A DNA stretch of 36,061 bases from Physcousia sp015060555 (GTDB lineage Bacteria; Bacteroidota; Bacteroidia; Bacteroidales; Bacteroidaceae): NCBI GenBank assembly GCA_015060555.1, contig SUYG01000017.1:1-36061 (forward strand). Reading direction: 5' to 3'. The position numbers were made by a program, and so were the translations under genes. Positions 18,202 to 27,021 of the stretch are shown in pieces. The first letter of the stretch is position 1. Each line of letters begins with the position of its first letter. Under the pieces are notes generated by a model that saw nothing but the letters and a program-made list of their open reading frames with translations, did not search any database and was not told where the DNA came from.

Positions 18202-21200
18202 ATGCCTTACAAGAAAGATACAAAAGTCAAGAATAATTTCACCAAGATTACCATCGGACTGGCATCGCCCGAGGAAATCAAGGAGAATTCCTTTGGTGAG
18301 GTTCTCAAGCCAGAGACGATCAACTATCGTACTTACAAGCCCGAGCGCGATGGCCTCTTCTGCGAGCGCATATTCGGTCCTACGAAGGACTACGAGTGCC
18401 ACTGCGGCAAGTACAAGCGCATCCGCTATAAGGGCATCGTCTGCGATCGTTGCGGTGTCGAGGTGACCGAGAAGAAGGTCCGTCGCGAGCGCAGCGGACA
18501 TATCGAGCTGGTAGTGCCTGTGGCTCACATCTGGTACTTCCGCAGCCTGCCCAACAAGATTGGTTATCTGCTGGGTATGCCCACGAAGAAACTTGATGCC
18601 GTCATCTACTACGAGCGCTATGTCGTCATCAATCCGGGTCCCTTTGAGAAGGAAGAGGACGAGAACCTGCATCTCGAGAAGTTAGACCTCCTCTCCGAGG
18701 AAGAATACCTCGAGCACCTCGACCATCTGCCCGTGGAGAATCAGTTCCTGCCCGACGATGACCCCAACAAGTTCATTGCCAAGATGGGTGCTGAGGCCAT
18801 CTATGACCTCCTCGTGGAACTCGACCTCGACAAGCTCAGCTATGAGCTGCGCGACCGTGCTGGCAGCGACACCGCCCAGCAGCGTAAGAACGAAGCACTG
18901 AAGCGTCTGCAGGTCGTAGAGAGCTTCCGCGCCAGCCGCGGAATCAACCGTCCCGAGTGGATGATCATGAGGATGCTTCCTGTCATCCCGCCCGATTTGC
19001 GTCCTCTCGTGCCCCTGGATGGCGGCCGTTTTGCTACTTCCGACCTCAACGACCTCTATCGTCGTGTCATCATCCGCAACAACCGTCTGAAGCGCCTCAT
19101 CGAGATCAAGGCTCCCGAAGTCATTCTCCGCAATGAGAAGCGTATGCTTCAGGAAGCTGTCGATAGCCTCTTCGACAACAGCCGCAAGAGCAGCGCCGTG
19201 AAGAGCGAGAGCAACCGCCCGCTGAAGTCCCTCAGCGACTCGCTGAAGGGTAAGCAGGGCCGCTTCCGTCAGAACCTCCTCGGTAAGCGCGTGGACTACT
19301 CCGCACGTTCTGTTATCGTCGTGGGTCCTGAACTCAATATGGGCGAGTGCGGTCTGCCGAAGCTGATGGCTGCCGAGCTCTACAAGCCGTTCATTATCCG
19401 TAAGCTCATTGAGCGCGGCATCGTGAAGACGGTGAAGAGCGCTAAGAAGATTGTCGATCGCAAGGATCCTGTCATCTGGGACATCCTCGAGCATGTCATG
19501 AAGGGTCATCCCGTGCTCCTCAACCGTGCGCCGACACTGCACCGTCTGGGTATCCAGGCCTTCCAGCCTCACATGATTGAGGGTAAGGCCATCCAGCTGC
19601 ACCCCCTCGCATGTACAGCCTTCAACGCTGACTTCGACGGCGACCAGATGGCTGTGCACCTTCCCTTGAGCAACGAGGCCATCCTGGAGGCACAGATTCT
19701 GATGCTCCAGAGCCACAACATCCTGAACCCGGCCAATGGCGCTCCTATCACCGTGCCTTCTCAGGATATGGTGCTCGGTCTGTACTATATCACCAAGCTC
19801 CGTCCCGGTGCCAAGGGCGAAGGTCTCACCTTCTACGGCCCCGAGGAAGCCATCATTGCTTATAATGAACGTCGCGTAGATGTTCACGCTCCCGTGAAGG
19901 TCATCGTCAAGGATAAGCTTGAGGATGGCACCATCGGCAAGCGTATGGTGGAGACCTCCGTAGGTCGCGTCATTGTCAACGAGATCATCCCCGTGGAGGT
20001 CGGCTTCTTCAACGATGTCATCTCCAAGAAGACCCTCCGCGGTCTCATCACCGATGTCATCAAGACCGTTGGTGTGGCCAAGGCCTGCGCCTTCCTCGAT
20101 GGTATCAAGAACCTCGGCTACAAGCTTGCCTATGACGGCGGTCTGTCCTTCAACCTTGGCGATATCATCATCCCTGAGGAGAAGGCTGCCCTTGTGAAGC
20201 GCGGTAACGACGAAGTCGAGCGCATCATGGGCGACTACAACATGGGTTTCATCACCGACAAGGAGCGTTACAACCAGGTCATCGATGCATGGACACACGT
20301 CAACAACGACCTCAGCGCCGTGCTGATGAAGACCATGCGCGAAGCCGACCAAGGCTTCAACGCCGTGTACATGATGCTTGACTCTGGTGCCCGTGGTAGT
20401 GCCGGTCAGATCTCACAGCTCTCAGGTATGCGTGGTCTGATGGCTAAGCCCCAGAAGGCCGGTGCCGAGGCACAGATCATCGAGAACCCGATTCTTTCGA
20501 ACTTTAAGGAAGGCATGAGCGTGCTGGAGTACTTCATCTCCACCCACGGTGCCCGTAAGGGTCTTGCCGATACCGCTCTGAAGACTGCCGACGCAGGTTA
20601 CCTCACACGTCGTCTGGTTGATGTCAGCCATGACGTCATCATCACCGAGGAGGACTGCGGCACGCTGCGTGGTCTCGTGTGCACCGCCCTCAAGAACGGC
20701 GACGAGGTCATCAGCTCCCTCTACGATCGCATCCTCGGTCGTGTCAGCGTCCATGACATCATCAACCCCTCCACCAACAAGCTCATCGTGGCTGCCGGCG
20801 AGGAGATCACCGAGGCTATTGCAGCCGAGATCGAGGCCAGCCCCATCGAGAGCGTCGAGATTCGTTCCGTGCTCACCTGCGAGAGCCGTCATGGCGTTTG
20901 CATGAAGTGCTACGGCCGCAACCTGGCAACAGCTCGTATGGTGCAGAAGGGCGAGGCCGTCGGTGTCATCGCTGCTCAGTCTATCGGTGAGCCGGGTACA
21001 CAGCTGACACTGCGTACGTTCCACGCCGGTGGTGTGGCCGACAACGCTGCCGCCAACGCTACCATCAAGGCCAAGTATGACAGCAAGCTCGAGTTCGAGG
21101 AGCTGCGTACGGTGGACATCGTTGATGAGAGCGGTGCACCTGCCAAGATGGTCGTCGGTCGTCTGGCCGAAGTCCGCTTCGTGGATGTCAACACGGGCAT

Positions 21201-22494
21201 CGTACTCCTCACGCAGAACGTGCCTTACGGTTCTACGCTCTATAAGAAGGATGGCGAGAAGGTTTCCAAGGGCGACATCATCGCCAAGTGGGACCCCTTC
21301 AACGCTGTCATCGTCACGGAGATGTCCGGTCGCGTCGAGTTCGAAGGTGTCATCGAAGGTGTCACCTATCGTGTCGAGACCGACGATGCCACAGGTCTTC
21401 GCGAGCTCATCGTCATCGAGTCCAAGGATAAGACCAAGATTCCGCAGGCGCACATCGTCAGCGAGGATGGCGAGCTGCTCCGCACTTATAACTTCCCCAT
21501 CGGCGGTCACATCTCCATTGAGGACAAACAGACTGTCAAGGCAGGTGATGTCCTGGTGAAGATTCCGCGTGCCGTCGGCAAGGCTGGTGATATCACGGGC
21601 GGTCTGCCTCGTGTCACCGAGCTCTTCGAAGCCCGTAACCCGAGCAACCCCGCTATCGTCAGCGAAATCGACGGTGAGGTCACTATGGGTAAGCTCAAGC
21701 GTGGTAACCGCGAAATCATCGTTACGCCCAAGAATGGCGAAGAGCGCCGCTATCTCGTGCCCCTCAGCAAGCAGATCCTGGTGCAGGAGAACGACTACGT
21801 TCGCGCCGGAACTCCCCTCTCCGACGGTGCCATCACGCCTGCCGACATTCTGGCTATCCAGGGTCCCACGGCAGTGCAGGAGTACATCGTCAACGAGGTG
21901 CAGGATGTCTATCGTCTGCAGGGTGTGAAGATCAACGACAAGCACTTTGAGGTCATCGTACGTCAGATGATGCGTAAGGTGCAGATCGACGAGCCGGGCG
22001 ACACCCGCTTCCTCGAGCAGCAGATTGTCGATAAGCTGGAATTTGCCGAGGAGAACGATCGCATCTGGGGCAAGAAAGTCGTCACCGACGCTGGCGACAG
22101 CGAGACGATGGTGGCTGGTATGATTGTCACAGCCCGCAAGCTGCGCGACGAGAACTCGTTGCTGAAACGCCGCGACCTGCGTCCTGTTGAGGTGCGCGAT
22201 GCCGTGCCTGCAACCTCTACGCAGATCCTGCAGGGTATCACGCGTGCTGCCCTCCAGACCAGCTCGTTCATGTCCGCAGCCTCCTTCCAGGAGACGACCA
22301 AGGTGCTCAACGAAGCCGCCATCAACGGTAAGAGCGACAGCCTCGAGGGCATGAAGGAGAACGTTATCTGCGGTCACCTCATCCCCGCCGGTACTGGTCT
22401 GCGCGAGTTCGAGCGCATCGTCGTAGGCTCCAAGGAAGACTATGACCGCGTGCTTGCCAACCGCAAGGCCATCCTCGACTACGATATCGATTAA
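18202..22494 (+). CDS. rpoC: DNA-directed RNA polymerase subunit beta-prime
   Basis: 1430 residues, typical for Bacteroidetes. The N-terminal zinc ribbon (CHCGKYKRIRYKGIVCDRC) is complete. The Mg-binding loop NADFDGDQM lies near residue 475. The second zinc site (TCESRHGVCMKCYGRN) and GEAVGVIAAQSIGEPGTQLT mark the jaw and trigger-loop side. It pairs with RpoB to form the active centre. The operon ends with a strong hairpin at 22518-22558. Confidence 0.97.
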   Translation: MPYKKDTKVKNNFTKITIGLASPEEIKENSFGEVLKPETINYRTYKPERDGLFCERIFGPTKDYECHCGKYKRIRYKGIVCDRCGVEVTEKKVRRERSGHIELVVPVAHIWYFRSLPNKIGYLLGMPTKKLDAVIYYERYVVINPGPFEKEEDENLHLEKLDLLSEEEYLEHLDHLPVENQFLPDDDPNKFIAKMGAEAIYDLLVELDLDKLSYELRDRAGSDTAQQRKNEALKRLQVVESFRASRGINRPEWMIMRMLPVIPPDLRPLVPLDGGRFATSDLNDLYRRVIIRNNRLKRLIEIKAPEVILRNEKRMLQEAVDSLFDNSRKSSAVKSESNRPLKSLSDSLKGKQGRFRQNLLGKRVDYSARSVIVVGPELNMGECGLPKLMAAELYKPFIIRKLIERGIVKTVKSAKKIVDRKDPVIWDILEHVMKGHPVLLNRAPTLHRLGIQAFQPHMIEGKAIQLHPLACTAFNADFDGDQMAVHLPLSNEAILEAQILMLQSHNILNPANGAPITVPSQDMVLGLYYITKLRPGAKGEGLTFYGPEEAIIAYNERRVDVHAPVKVIVKDKLEDGTIGKRMVETSVGRVIVNEIIPVEVGFFNDVISKKTLRGLITDVIKTVGVAKACAFLDGIKNLGYKLAYDGGLSFNLGDIIIPEEKAALVKRGNDEVERIMGDYNMGFITDKERYNQVIDAWTHVNNDLSAVLMKTMREADQGFNAVYMMLDSGARGSAGQISQLSGMRGLMAKPQKAGAEAQIIENPILSNFKEGMSVLEYFISTHGARKGLADTALKTADAGYLTRRLVDVSHDVIITEEDCGTLRGLVCTALKNGDEVISSLYDRILGRVSVHDIINPSTNKLIVAAGEEITEAIAAEIEASPIESVEIRSVLTCESRHGVCMKCYGRNLATARMVQKGEAVGVIAAQSIGEPGTQLTLRTFHAGGVADNAAANATIKAKYDSKLEFEELRTVDIVDESGAPAKMVVGRLAEVRFVDVNTGIVLLTQNVPYGSTLYKKDGEKVSKGDIIAKWDPFNAVIVTEMSGRVEFEGVIEGVTYRVETDDATGLRELIVIESKDKTKIPQAHIVSEDGELLRTYNFPIGGHISIEDKQTVKAGDVLVKIPRAVGKAGDITGGLPRVTELFEARNPSNPAIVSEIDGEVTMGKLKRGNREIIVTPKNGEERRYLVPLSKQILVQENDYVRAGTPLSDGAITPADILAIQGPTAVQEYIVNEVQDVYRLQGVKINDKHFEVIVRQMMRKVQIDEPGDTRFLEQQIVDKLEFAEENDRIWGKKVVTDAGDSETMVAGMIVTARKLRDENSLLKRRDLRPVEVRDAVPATSTQILQGITRAALQTSSFMSAASFQETTKVLNEAAINGKSDSLEGMKENVICGHLIPAGTGLREFERIVVGSKEDYDRVLANRKAILDYDID

Positions 22495-22517
22495 TCCCAC
22501 TTACATCGTCATGATAG

Positions 22518-22558
22518 AGCGGTGCTTCGGACTTCGGAGCGCCGCTTTTATATTTTTT
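22518..22558 (+). terminator. Intrinsic terminator of the rpoBC operon
   Basis: AGCGG...GCTTCGG pairs with TTCGGAGCGCCGCT (one G-T wobble in each arm), followed by TTTTATATTTTTT. It starts 23 bases after the rpoC stop. Confidence 0.85.
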
Positions 22559-22570
22559 AAGAGCACATAT

Positions 22571-22601
22571 TTTGTGCTTCGGAGAACTTGTATTATTTTT
22601 G
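22571..22601 (+). promoter_or_regulatory. Promoter of aroB
   Basis: TTTG (22571-22574), 19 bases, TATTTTTG (22594-22601): full consensus. The predicted start near 22608 rules out upstream start codons and points to GTG at 22630. Confidence 0.7.
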
Positions 22602-22629
22602 CAGCATCAAAATACAAGATACACCTTCT

Positions 22630-23688
22630 GTGGAACAGCAAATCGTCATTAGTCGCAATCTTCCGGCAGAGCTCACTGTTGCCATTGACCGTGTGCAGCC
22701 CGACCGTCTCTTCGTGCTCACAGATGTCAACACGCGCGACCTTTGCCTGCCTGTGTTGAGGGATGCTTTGAGTGCCTCGAAGTATCAATCTTTCAATGTC
22801 ATCACCATAGGTGCCAGCGACGAGGCCAAGACCCTTGACACGCTGGCTGAGGTGTGGACAGCACTGGGCGAGGGAGGTGCCACACGCCATTCCATGCTCA
22901 TCAACCTTGGCGGCGGAATGGTCACGGACCTCGGCGGCTTCGCAGCCTCCACCTTCAAGCGTGGCATAGCCTATGTTAACATTCCTACCACACTGTTGGC
23001 GATGGTCGATGCCAGCGTAGGCGGGAAGACAGGCATCAATTTCCGTGGGCTGAAGAATGAGATTGGTGTCTTCAACGCAGCCTCCACGGTCATCCTGGAC
23101 ACCCAGTTCCTGCAAACCCTCGATGTGCAGAACATCCGCAGCGGTTATGCCGAGATGCTCAAGCATGGTCTGATCTCTGATGAGGCGATGCTTGTCGAGC
23201 TCCTCTCCTTTGACATCTTCCACCCCGACTTGGAACATCTGAAGGCGATGGTTGCCAAGAGCGTGGCTGTCAAAGAGCGCATCGTCACCGAAGACCCCCA
23301 CGAGCATGGCATTCGCAAGGCTCTCAATCTCGGCCACACTGCGGGCCATGCTTTCGAGAGCCTGGCGCTACAGGAGAATCGCACCGTGTTACACGGCTAT
23401 GCCGTTGCCTGGGGGCTCGTCTGTGAGCTCTATCTCTCCGCCACGCGTTGCGGCTTCCCTACCACACGCTTGCATCAGGTGGCGCAGTTCGTCAAGGAAA
23501 CCTACGGCATGTTCTCCTTCACCTGCAAGGAGTACGACCGCCTCTACGAGCTGATGACCCACGACAAGAAGAACACCGCTGGCATCATCAACTTCACCCT
23601 TCTGGGTGGGGTGGGGGACATCCGCATCAACCAACAAGCCTCCAAGGATGATATCTTTGAAATGCTCGACTTCTACAGGGAAAGCTGA
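22630..23688 (+). CDS. aroB: 3-dehydroquinate synthase
   Basis: 352 residues from the GTG at 22630. An in-frame TTG at 22588 lies upstream of the promoter's -7 element, so it cannot be the start from that promoter. Family landmarks: the NAD-binding GGGMVTDLGGFAASTFKRG, then IPTTLLAMVDASVGGKTGIN, metal-ligand region YAEMLKHGLI, and NLGHTAGHAFE. The enzyme makes 3-dehydroquinate from DAHP, the second step of the shikimate pathway, using NAD and a divalent metal. It has its own promoter and stands alone. Confidence 0.93.
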   Translation: MEQQIVISRNLPAELTVAIDRVQPDRLFVLTDVNTRDLCLPVLRDALSASKYQSFNVITIGASDEAKTLDTLAEVWTALGEGGATRHSMLINLGGGMVTDLGGFAASTFKRGIAYVNIPTTLLAMVDASVGGKTGINFRGLKNEIGVFNAASTVILDTQFLQTLDVQNIRSGYAEMLKHGLISDEAMLVELLSFDIFHPDLEHLKAMVAKSVAVKERIVTEDPHEHGIRKALNLGHTAGHAFESLALQENRTVLHGYAVAWGLVCELYLSATRCGFPTTRLHQVAQFVKETYGMFSFTCKEYDRLYELMTHDKKNTAGIINFTLLGGVGDIRINQQASKDDIFEMLDFYRES

Positions 23689-23924
23689 AGACTCACGGAT
23701 TAAAAGTGAAAAGTGAAAAAGCCCCCGAGCCCCCTAAAGGGGAGCGTTGGAAATGAAAAGTGAACTTTTGGAGCAGTGAGAGCAATTAAGCTTGCTTAAA
23801 TTGCCGAGTCGTGACAAAAGTCAGCGAAGCTAAAAATGAAAAATTTTTAGGACATCGTAATAACGAAATAACGTAATAACGAAACAACGAAATGTCGAAA
23901 TAACGAAACAAAACTATAACCTCT
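23689..23924. other. Spacer before the GH43 gene with a GC palindrome and a short tandem array
   Basis: There is no gene here. AGCCCCCTAAAGGGGAGC-type sequence near 23724-23750 belongs to the dispersed GC-rich palindrome type. At 23856-23908 units of about 8-9 bases, variants of GTAATAACGAA and GAAATAACG, repeat in tandem. I found no clear promoter of the TAnnTTTG type. Confidence 0.5.
23856..23908. repeat. AATAACGAA tandem array
   Basis: Imperfect tandem units (CGTAATAACGAAATAACG, then GTAATAACGAAACAACGAA, then GTCGAAATAACGAAAC) fill 53 bases ahead of the GH43 gene. Period and base composition differ from the neighbouring genes. Confidence 0.65.
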
Positions 23925-24992
23925 ATGAAAAAGTTCTTCTTCCTTATCGTTCTCTTGGCCCTCGGACTTGACAGCTCTGCCGCACAGCCTGCAAAGCGCA
24001 AGGTGTTGTATAGCGGCAATCCTATTCTGCCCGAGTTCCATGCAGATCCCGAGATCATGTTCTCCCATCTCACCAACCGCTTCTACATCTACTCTACCAC
24101 CGATGGCGCAGCCGGTTGGGGTGGCTACTACTTCACCGCCTTTTCCAGCCCCGACCTGGTGGAATGGAAGCACGAGGGCATCGTCCTGGATCTGGCCACC
24201 GACCAGGTACCTTGGTCCTCTGGCAATGCTTGGGCGCCCGCTATCATGGAGCGTCGTCAGGCTGACGGCTCCTACATCTACTACCTCTACTACAGCGGTC
24301 ACGATGTGAAGAAGAACCGCAAATCCATCGGTGTGGCAATGTCCGATAAGCCCACGGGCCCCTTCTATGATCTTGGCACGCCCCTTATCGACAAGCGCCC
24401 CGAGAGCCTCAATGGCGGTCAGCAGATTGACGTGGATGTTTTCAACGACCCCGTCACGGATGAGAACTATATCTACTGGGGCAACGGCTACATGGCTGCC
24501 GCCAAGCTCAATGTTGACATGGTGAGCATTGACACCACCACCATCACCGTTCTCACCCCTGAAGGCGGCACGCTGGAGGACTACCGCTACCGCGAGGCTC
24601 CCTATGTCTTCTACCGCAAGGGCATCTACTACTTCCTTTGGAGCGTTGATGACACCGGCTCGCCCAACTACCACGTCGCCTATGGCACTGCCAGATCCCC
24701 GATGGGTCCCATCGTGGTGGCACGTCAACCAGTCATCCTGCAGCAGGACCCCGACAATGAGATCTACGGCACCGCTCACAACAGCATCATTCAGGTGCCG
24801 GGTAAGGACGAGTGGTACATCGTCTATCACCGTATCAACAAGAACTATATCGACAAACAGCGTGGCCCCGGCTACCATCGTCAGGTCTGCATCGACCGCC
24901 TGGAATTCAACCCCGATGGCACCATCCGTCCCGTCACGCCTACCCAGCGCGGCATCTCACCCGTAGAGCCTAAGTTGCCCAAGAAACGTTGA
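23925..24992 (+). CDS. Secreted glycoside hydrolase family 43 enzyme
   Basis: 355 residues with a signal peptide (MKKFFFLIVLLALGLDSSAA, cleavage likely after A20). A single five-bladed beta-propeller of GH43 type follows. The catalytic triad is visible: Asp41 as base (FHADPEIM), Asp169 as pKa modulator (QQIDVDVF) and Glu224 as acid (RYREAPYVFY). Other family marks are NAWAPAIM, YLYYSGH and GTAHNSII. GH43 enzymes are inverting alpha-L-arabinofuranosidases, beta-xylosidases or arabinanases acting on plant hemicellulose. I cannot choose the substrate from sequence alone. No SusCD pair is nearby, so it is an orphan rather than part of a utilisation locus in this window. Confidence 0.9.
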   Translation: MKKFFFLIVLLALGLDSSAAQPAKRKVLYSGNPILPEFHADPEIMFSHLTNRFYIYSTTDGAAGWGGYYFTAFSSPDLVEWKHEGIVLDLATDQVPWSSGNAWAPAIMERRQADGSYIYYLYYSGHDVKKNRKSIGVAMSDKPTGPFYDLGTPLIDKRPESLNGGQQIDVDVFNDPVTDENYIYWGNGYMAAAKLNVDMVSIDTTTITVLTPEGGTLEDYRYREAPYVFYRKGIYYFLWSVDDTGSPNYHVAYGTARSPMGPIVVARQPVILQQDPDNEIYGTAHNSIIQVPGKDEWYIVYHRINKNYIDKQRGPGYHRQVCIDRLEFNPDGTIRPVTPTQRGISPVEPKLPKKR

Positions 24993-25000
24993 CGTTTCAA

Positions 25001-25032
25001 ATTGAAACATTGAAACATTGAAACATTGAAAG
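25001..25032. repeat. ATTGAAAC octamer array, left flank of the S23 gene
   Basis: ATTGAAAC is repeated three times head to tail and followed by ATTGAAAG. The array is in inverted orientation to the one at 25357-25393. Confidence 0.8.
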
Positions 25033-25054
25033 TTTCATTCGTGAAATTCTTAGC

Positions 25055-25336
25055 ATGAAATCAGAAGATAATTTTATACATACTAAAACATTTGATTATG
25101 CTGTCCGTATCGTTGAATTGGCACGTCAACTTCAGGAGCAGAACCGAGAATACGTTCTCTCTCAGCAAATCCTAAAAAGTGGAACCAGTATTGGTGCCAA
25201 TGTCCGTGAGAGTCGCAATGCACAGAGCCGCCCTGATTTCATTAGCAAGTTGAATATTGCTTTAAAAGAGGCTGATGAGACTGGCTATTGGTTGGATCTT
25301 CTTTATGCAACTAATTTTTCAATATTTCCATCTTAA
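25055..25336 (+). CDS. Four-helix-bundle protein (S23 / 23S rRNA intervening-sequence type), shortened
   Basis: 93 residues. FDYAVRIVELARQL, VLSQQILKSGTSIGANVRES, AQSRPDFISKLNIALKEADETGYWL are the conserved core of the S23/IVP four-helix-bundle family, which is related to the Avd accessory protein of diversity-generating retroelements. Members usually run to about 115-125 residues. Here the end after YWLDLLYATNF is the unrelated SIFPS, so most of the last helix is missing. No RNA, reverse transcriptase or rRNA gene is nearby. The gene sits in a cassette between inverted octamer arrays, between unrelated genes. Function in free-standing form is unknown; the truncation may mean it is decaying. 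Confidence 0.8.
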   Translation: MKSEDNFIHTKTFDYAVRIVELARQLQEQNREYVLSQQILKSGTSIGANVRESRNAQSRPDFISKLNIALKEADETGYWLDLLYATNFSIFPS

Positions 25337-25356
25337 CATCTACCATCATAGGTATC

Positions 25357-25393
25357 TTTCAATCTTTCAATTTTTCAATTTTTCAATTTTCCA
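25357..25393. repeat. TTTCAATT octamer array, right flank of the S23 gene
   Basis: TTTCAATC, three TTTCAATT units and TTCCAATG follow in strict period 8. The last unit contains the ATG of meaB. The core ATTGAAA is shared, inverted, with the array at 25001-25032. Confidence 0.8.
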
Positions 25394-26491
25394 ATGCTTC
25401 ATCCAGAGAATAGTGAAGAATACAAAGGTTTGGTGGTGAACAGCGGCGTGGAACAGCCCGCTACCGTCAACCCATACCTGCAGCGCGGTCGCTTCGCACG
25501 GCGTCGCCTCACCGTCGATGACTATGTCGATGGCATCCTCAAAGGCAATGTCACCATCTTGGGTCAGGCTGTGACCCTCGTGGAGAGCACCAACCCCGAG
25601 CATCAGGCCATTGCACAGGAAGTCATCGAGCGTTGTCTGCCCTATAGCGGCAAGAGCATCCGCATCGGCATCAGCGGCGTGCCGGGTGCCGGCAAGAGCA
25701 CCAGCATCGATGAATTTGGCATCCATGTCCTTGAGCGCACGGGCGGCAAACTCGCTGTCCTCGCCATCGACCCCAGTTCCGAGAAGACCAAGGGTAGCAT
25801 CCTCGGTGATAAGACACGCATGGAGAAACTCTCTGTACACCCCGACAGCTTCATACGCCCCAGCCCCTCAGCTGGCTCCCTCGGCGGCGTAGCCCGCAAG
25901 ACGCGCGAGACCATCATCCTCTGCGAGGCGGCAGGCTTCGACAAGATCTTTGTCGAGACAGTCGGCGTCGGACAGAGTGAGACAGCCTGTCACTCGATGG
26001 TAGATTTCTTCCTTCTCATACAGCTCGCAGGCACTGGCGACGAACTGCAGGGTATCAAGCGCGGCATCATGGAGATGGCCGACGGCATCGTCATCAACAA
26101 ATGCGACGGCGACAACGTCGAGCCCTGCCGACTGGCAGCGCGCCAGTTCCAGAACGCCCTCCATCTCTTCCCCATGCCCGAGAGCGGCTGGCTACCCAAG
26201 GTACTCTGCTACTCAGGCTTCTATGGCACCGGCATCAAGGAAGTTTGGGACATGGTCTATGAGTACATTGACTTTGTTAAGCAGAACGGCTTCTTCGAGC
26301 ACCGTCGTGCCGAGCAGGCCAAATACTGGATGTACGAGAGCATCAACGAGCAGTTGCGCAACGGCTTCTACAACAACCAAACCATTGCTGCCCTCCTGCC
26401 CGGTGCCGAGCAGAGCGTCCTCAATGGCCAGCAGACTTCCTTCATCGCCGCCAAGCGCCTCCTTGACACCTACTTCTCATTACTCCACTAA
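25394..26491 (+). CDS. meaB: MeaB/ArgK-family GTPase, methylmalonyl-CoA mutase chaperone
   Basis: 365 residues. The P-loop GVPGAGKS lies at 95-102 (ISGVPGAGKST), then LAIDPSSEKTKGSILGDKTRM, FVETVGVGQSE (G3) and INKCDGDN (G4). This is the MeaB family, which loads and protects adenosylcobalamin in methylmalonyl-CoA mutase. In Bacteroidales that enzyme serves the succinate-to-propionate route. The mutase genes are not in the window. The ATG lies inside the final unit of the octamer array, so its ribosome-binding region consists of repeat sequence. A perfect terminator follows at 26545-26583. Confidence 0.92.
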   Translation: MLHPENSEEYKGLVVNSGVEQPATVNPYLQRGRFARRRLTVDDYVDGILKGNVTILGQAVTLVESTNPEHQAIAQEVIERCLPYSGKSIRIGISGVPGAGKSTSIDEFGIHVLERTGGKLAVLAIDPSSEKTKGSILGDKTRMEKLSVHPDSFIRPSPSAGSLGGVARKTRETIILCEAAGFDKIFVETVGVGQSETACHSMVDFFLLIQLAGTGDELQGIKRGIMEMADGIVINKCDGDNVEPCRLAARQFQNALHLFPMPESGWLPKVLCYSGFYGTGIKEVWDMVYEYIDFVKQNGFFEHRRAEQAKYWMYESINEQLRNGFYNNQTIAALLPGAEQSVLNGQQTSFIAAKRLLDTYFSLLH

Positions 26492-26544
26492 CAAGTTAGC
26501 ACACTTATTAGCGATCTATACGGATTAGACAAATGATTAGCGTA

Positions 26545-26583
26545 GCCGCCAAGACCCGTGATGGGCATTGGCGGCATTTTTTT
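26545..26583 (+). terminator. Intrinsic terminator of meaB
   Basis: GCCGCCAA (26545-26552) pairs with TTGGCGGC (26568-26575), with an inner CCC/GGG, followed by A and seven T. Confidence 0.9.
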
Positions 26584-26681
26584 ATCCTGGAAACGCTGAA
26601 CCATTTCACTGGCTTTTTTGTACAAGTCACTTGTTTGACTGGCTTTTTTTGGCCCAGAGGTGCAAAAAAAACCGTTTTTCT

Positions 26682-26712
26682 TTTGCCCTTACTGAATTTA
26701 TACTTACATTTG
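26682..26712 (+). promoter_or_regulatory. Promoter of the small-peptide/giant-protein operon
   Basis: TTTG (26682-26685), 19 bases, TACATTTG (26705-26712): full consensus. The transcript would start near 26719 and have a leader of about 300 bases. Confidence 0.7.
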
Positions 26713-26718
26713 CCCCGC

Positions 26719-27021
26719 AAATTACCCGCAATGGGTTCTTTGTAATCATATTTTTTTGCTCAAATCGTCACTCGAATCACCACCTCGACCAAGACTTTCG
26801 GGCAATTAATTAGAACCTGTAAGAGTATGCGCTAGGCGCAGACTTCTCTGTAAGGTTCTATTGGCTTGTGGTGAGCCAGAGTGGCGTACGACGAAGGCTG
26901 CGCTTTTCTTTGCTCACAAGTCTCGTAGCGTCGAGCATTCCAGCTGGTTTTTAGTGCATCCTTGTTCGTTCAACATTTTTTTTCGAATCAACAAGTATGA
27001 ACCAAAAACTAATAATCAAAC
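26719..27021 (+). promoter_or_regulatory. Long structured 5' leader, possible regulatory RNA
   Basis: No open frame is supported. A tiered hairpin spans 26811-26860: TAGAACCT/AGGTTCTA outside, then a symmetric GTA/GTA internal loop, AGAG/CTCT, and TGCGC/GCGCA at the tip. Just after it TGGCT can pair with AGCCA, or alternatively GCTTGTG..GAGC can pair with GCTCACAAG about 45 bases later; the two pairings exclude each other. A CCAGCTGG palindrome followed by TTTTT lies near 26940-26953. Length, exclusive folds and placement suggest a riboswitch-like or attenuating leader. It matches no class I can name. Confidence 0.45.

Noticed and set aside
20422..22500. Minus-strand open frame of 692 codons over rpoC, and a 556-codon one at 18682-20352
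   Set aside because: Both lie entirely antisense to rpoC, which is unmistakable, and arise from its GC-rich codon bias.
22588..22629. TTG start for aroB
   Set aside because: It lies upstream of the -7 element of a full-consensus promoter, so the transcript would not include it.
25055..25336. Part of a diversity-generating retroelement because S23 proteins resemble Avd
   Set aside because: No reverse transcriptase, template repeat or variable repeat with adenine-specific changes is visible nearby.
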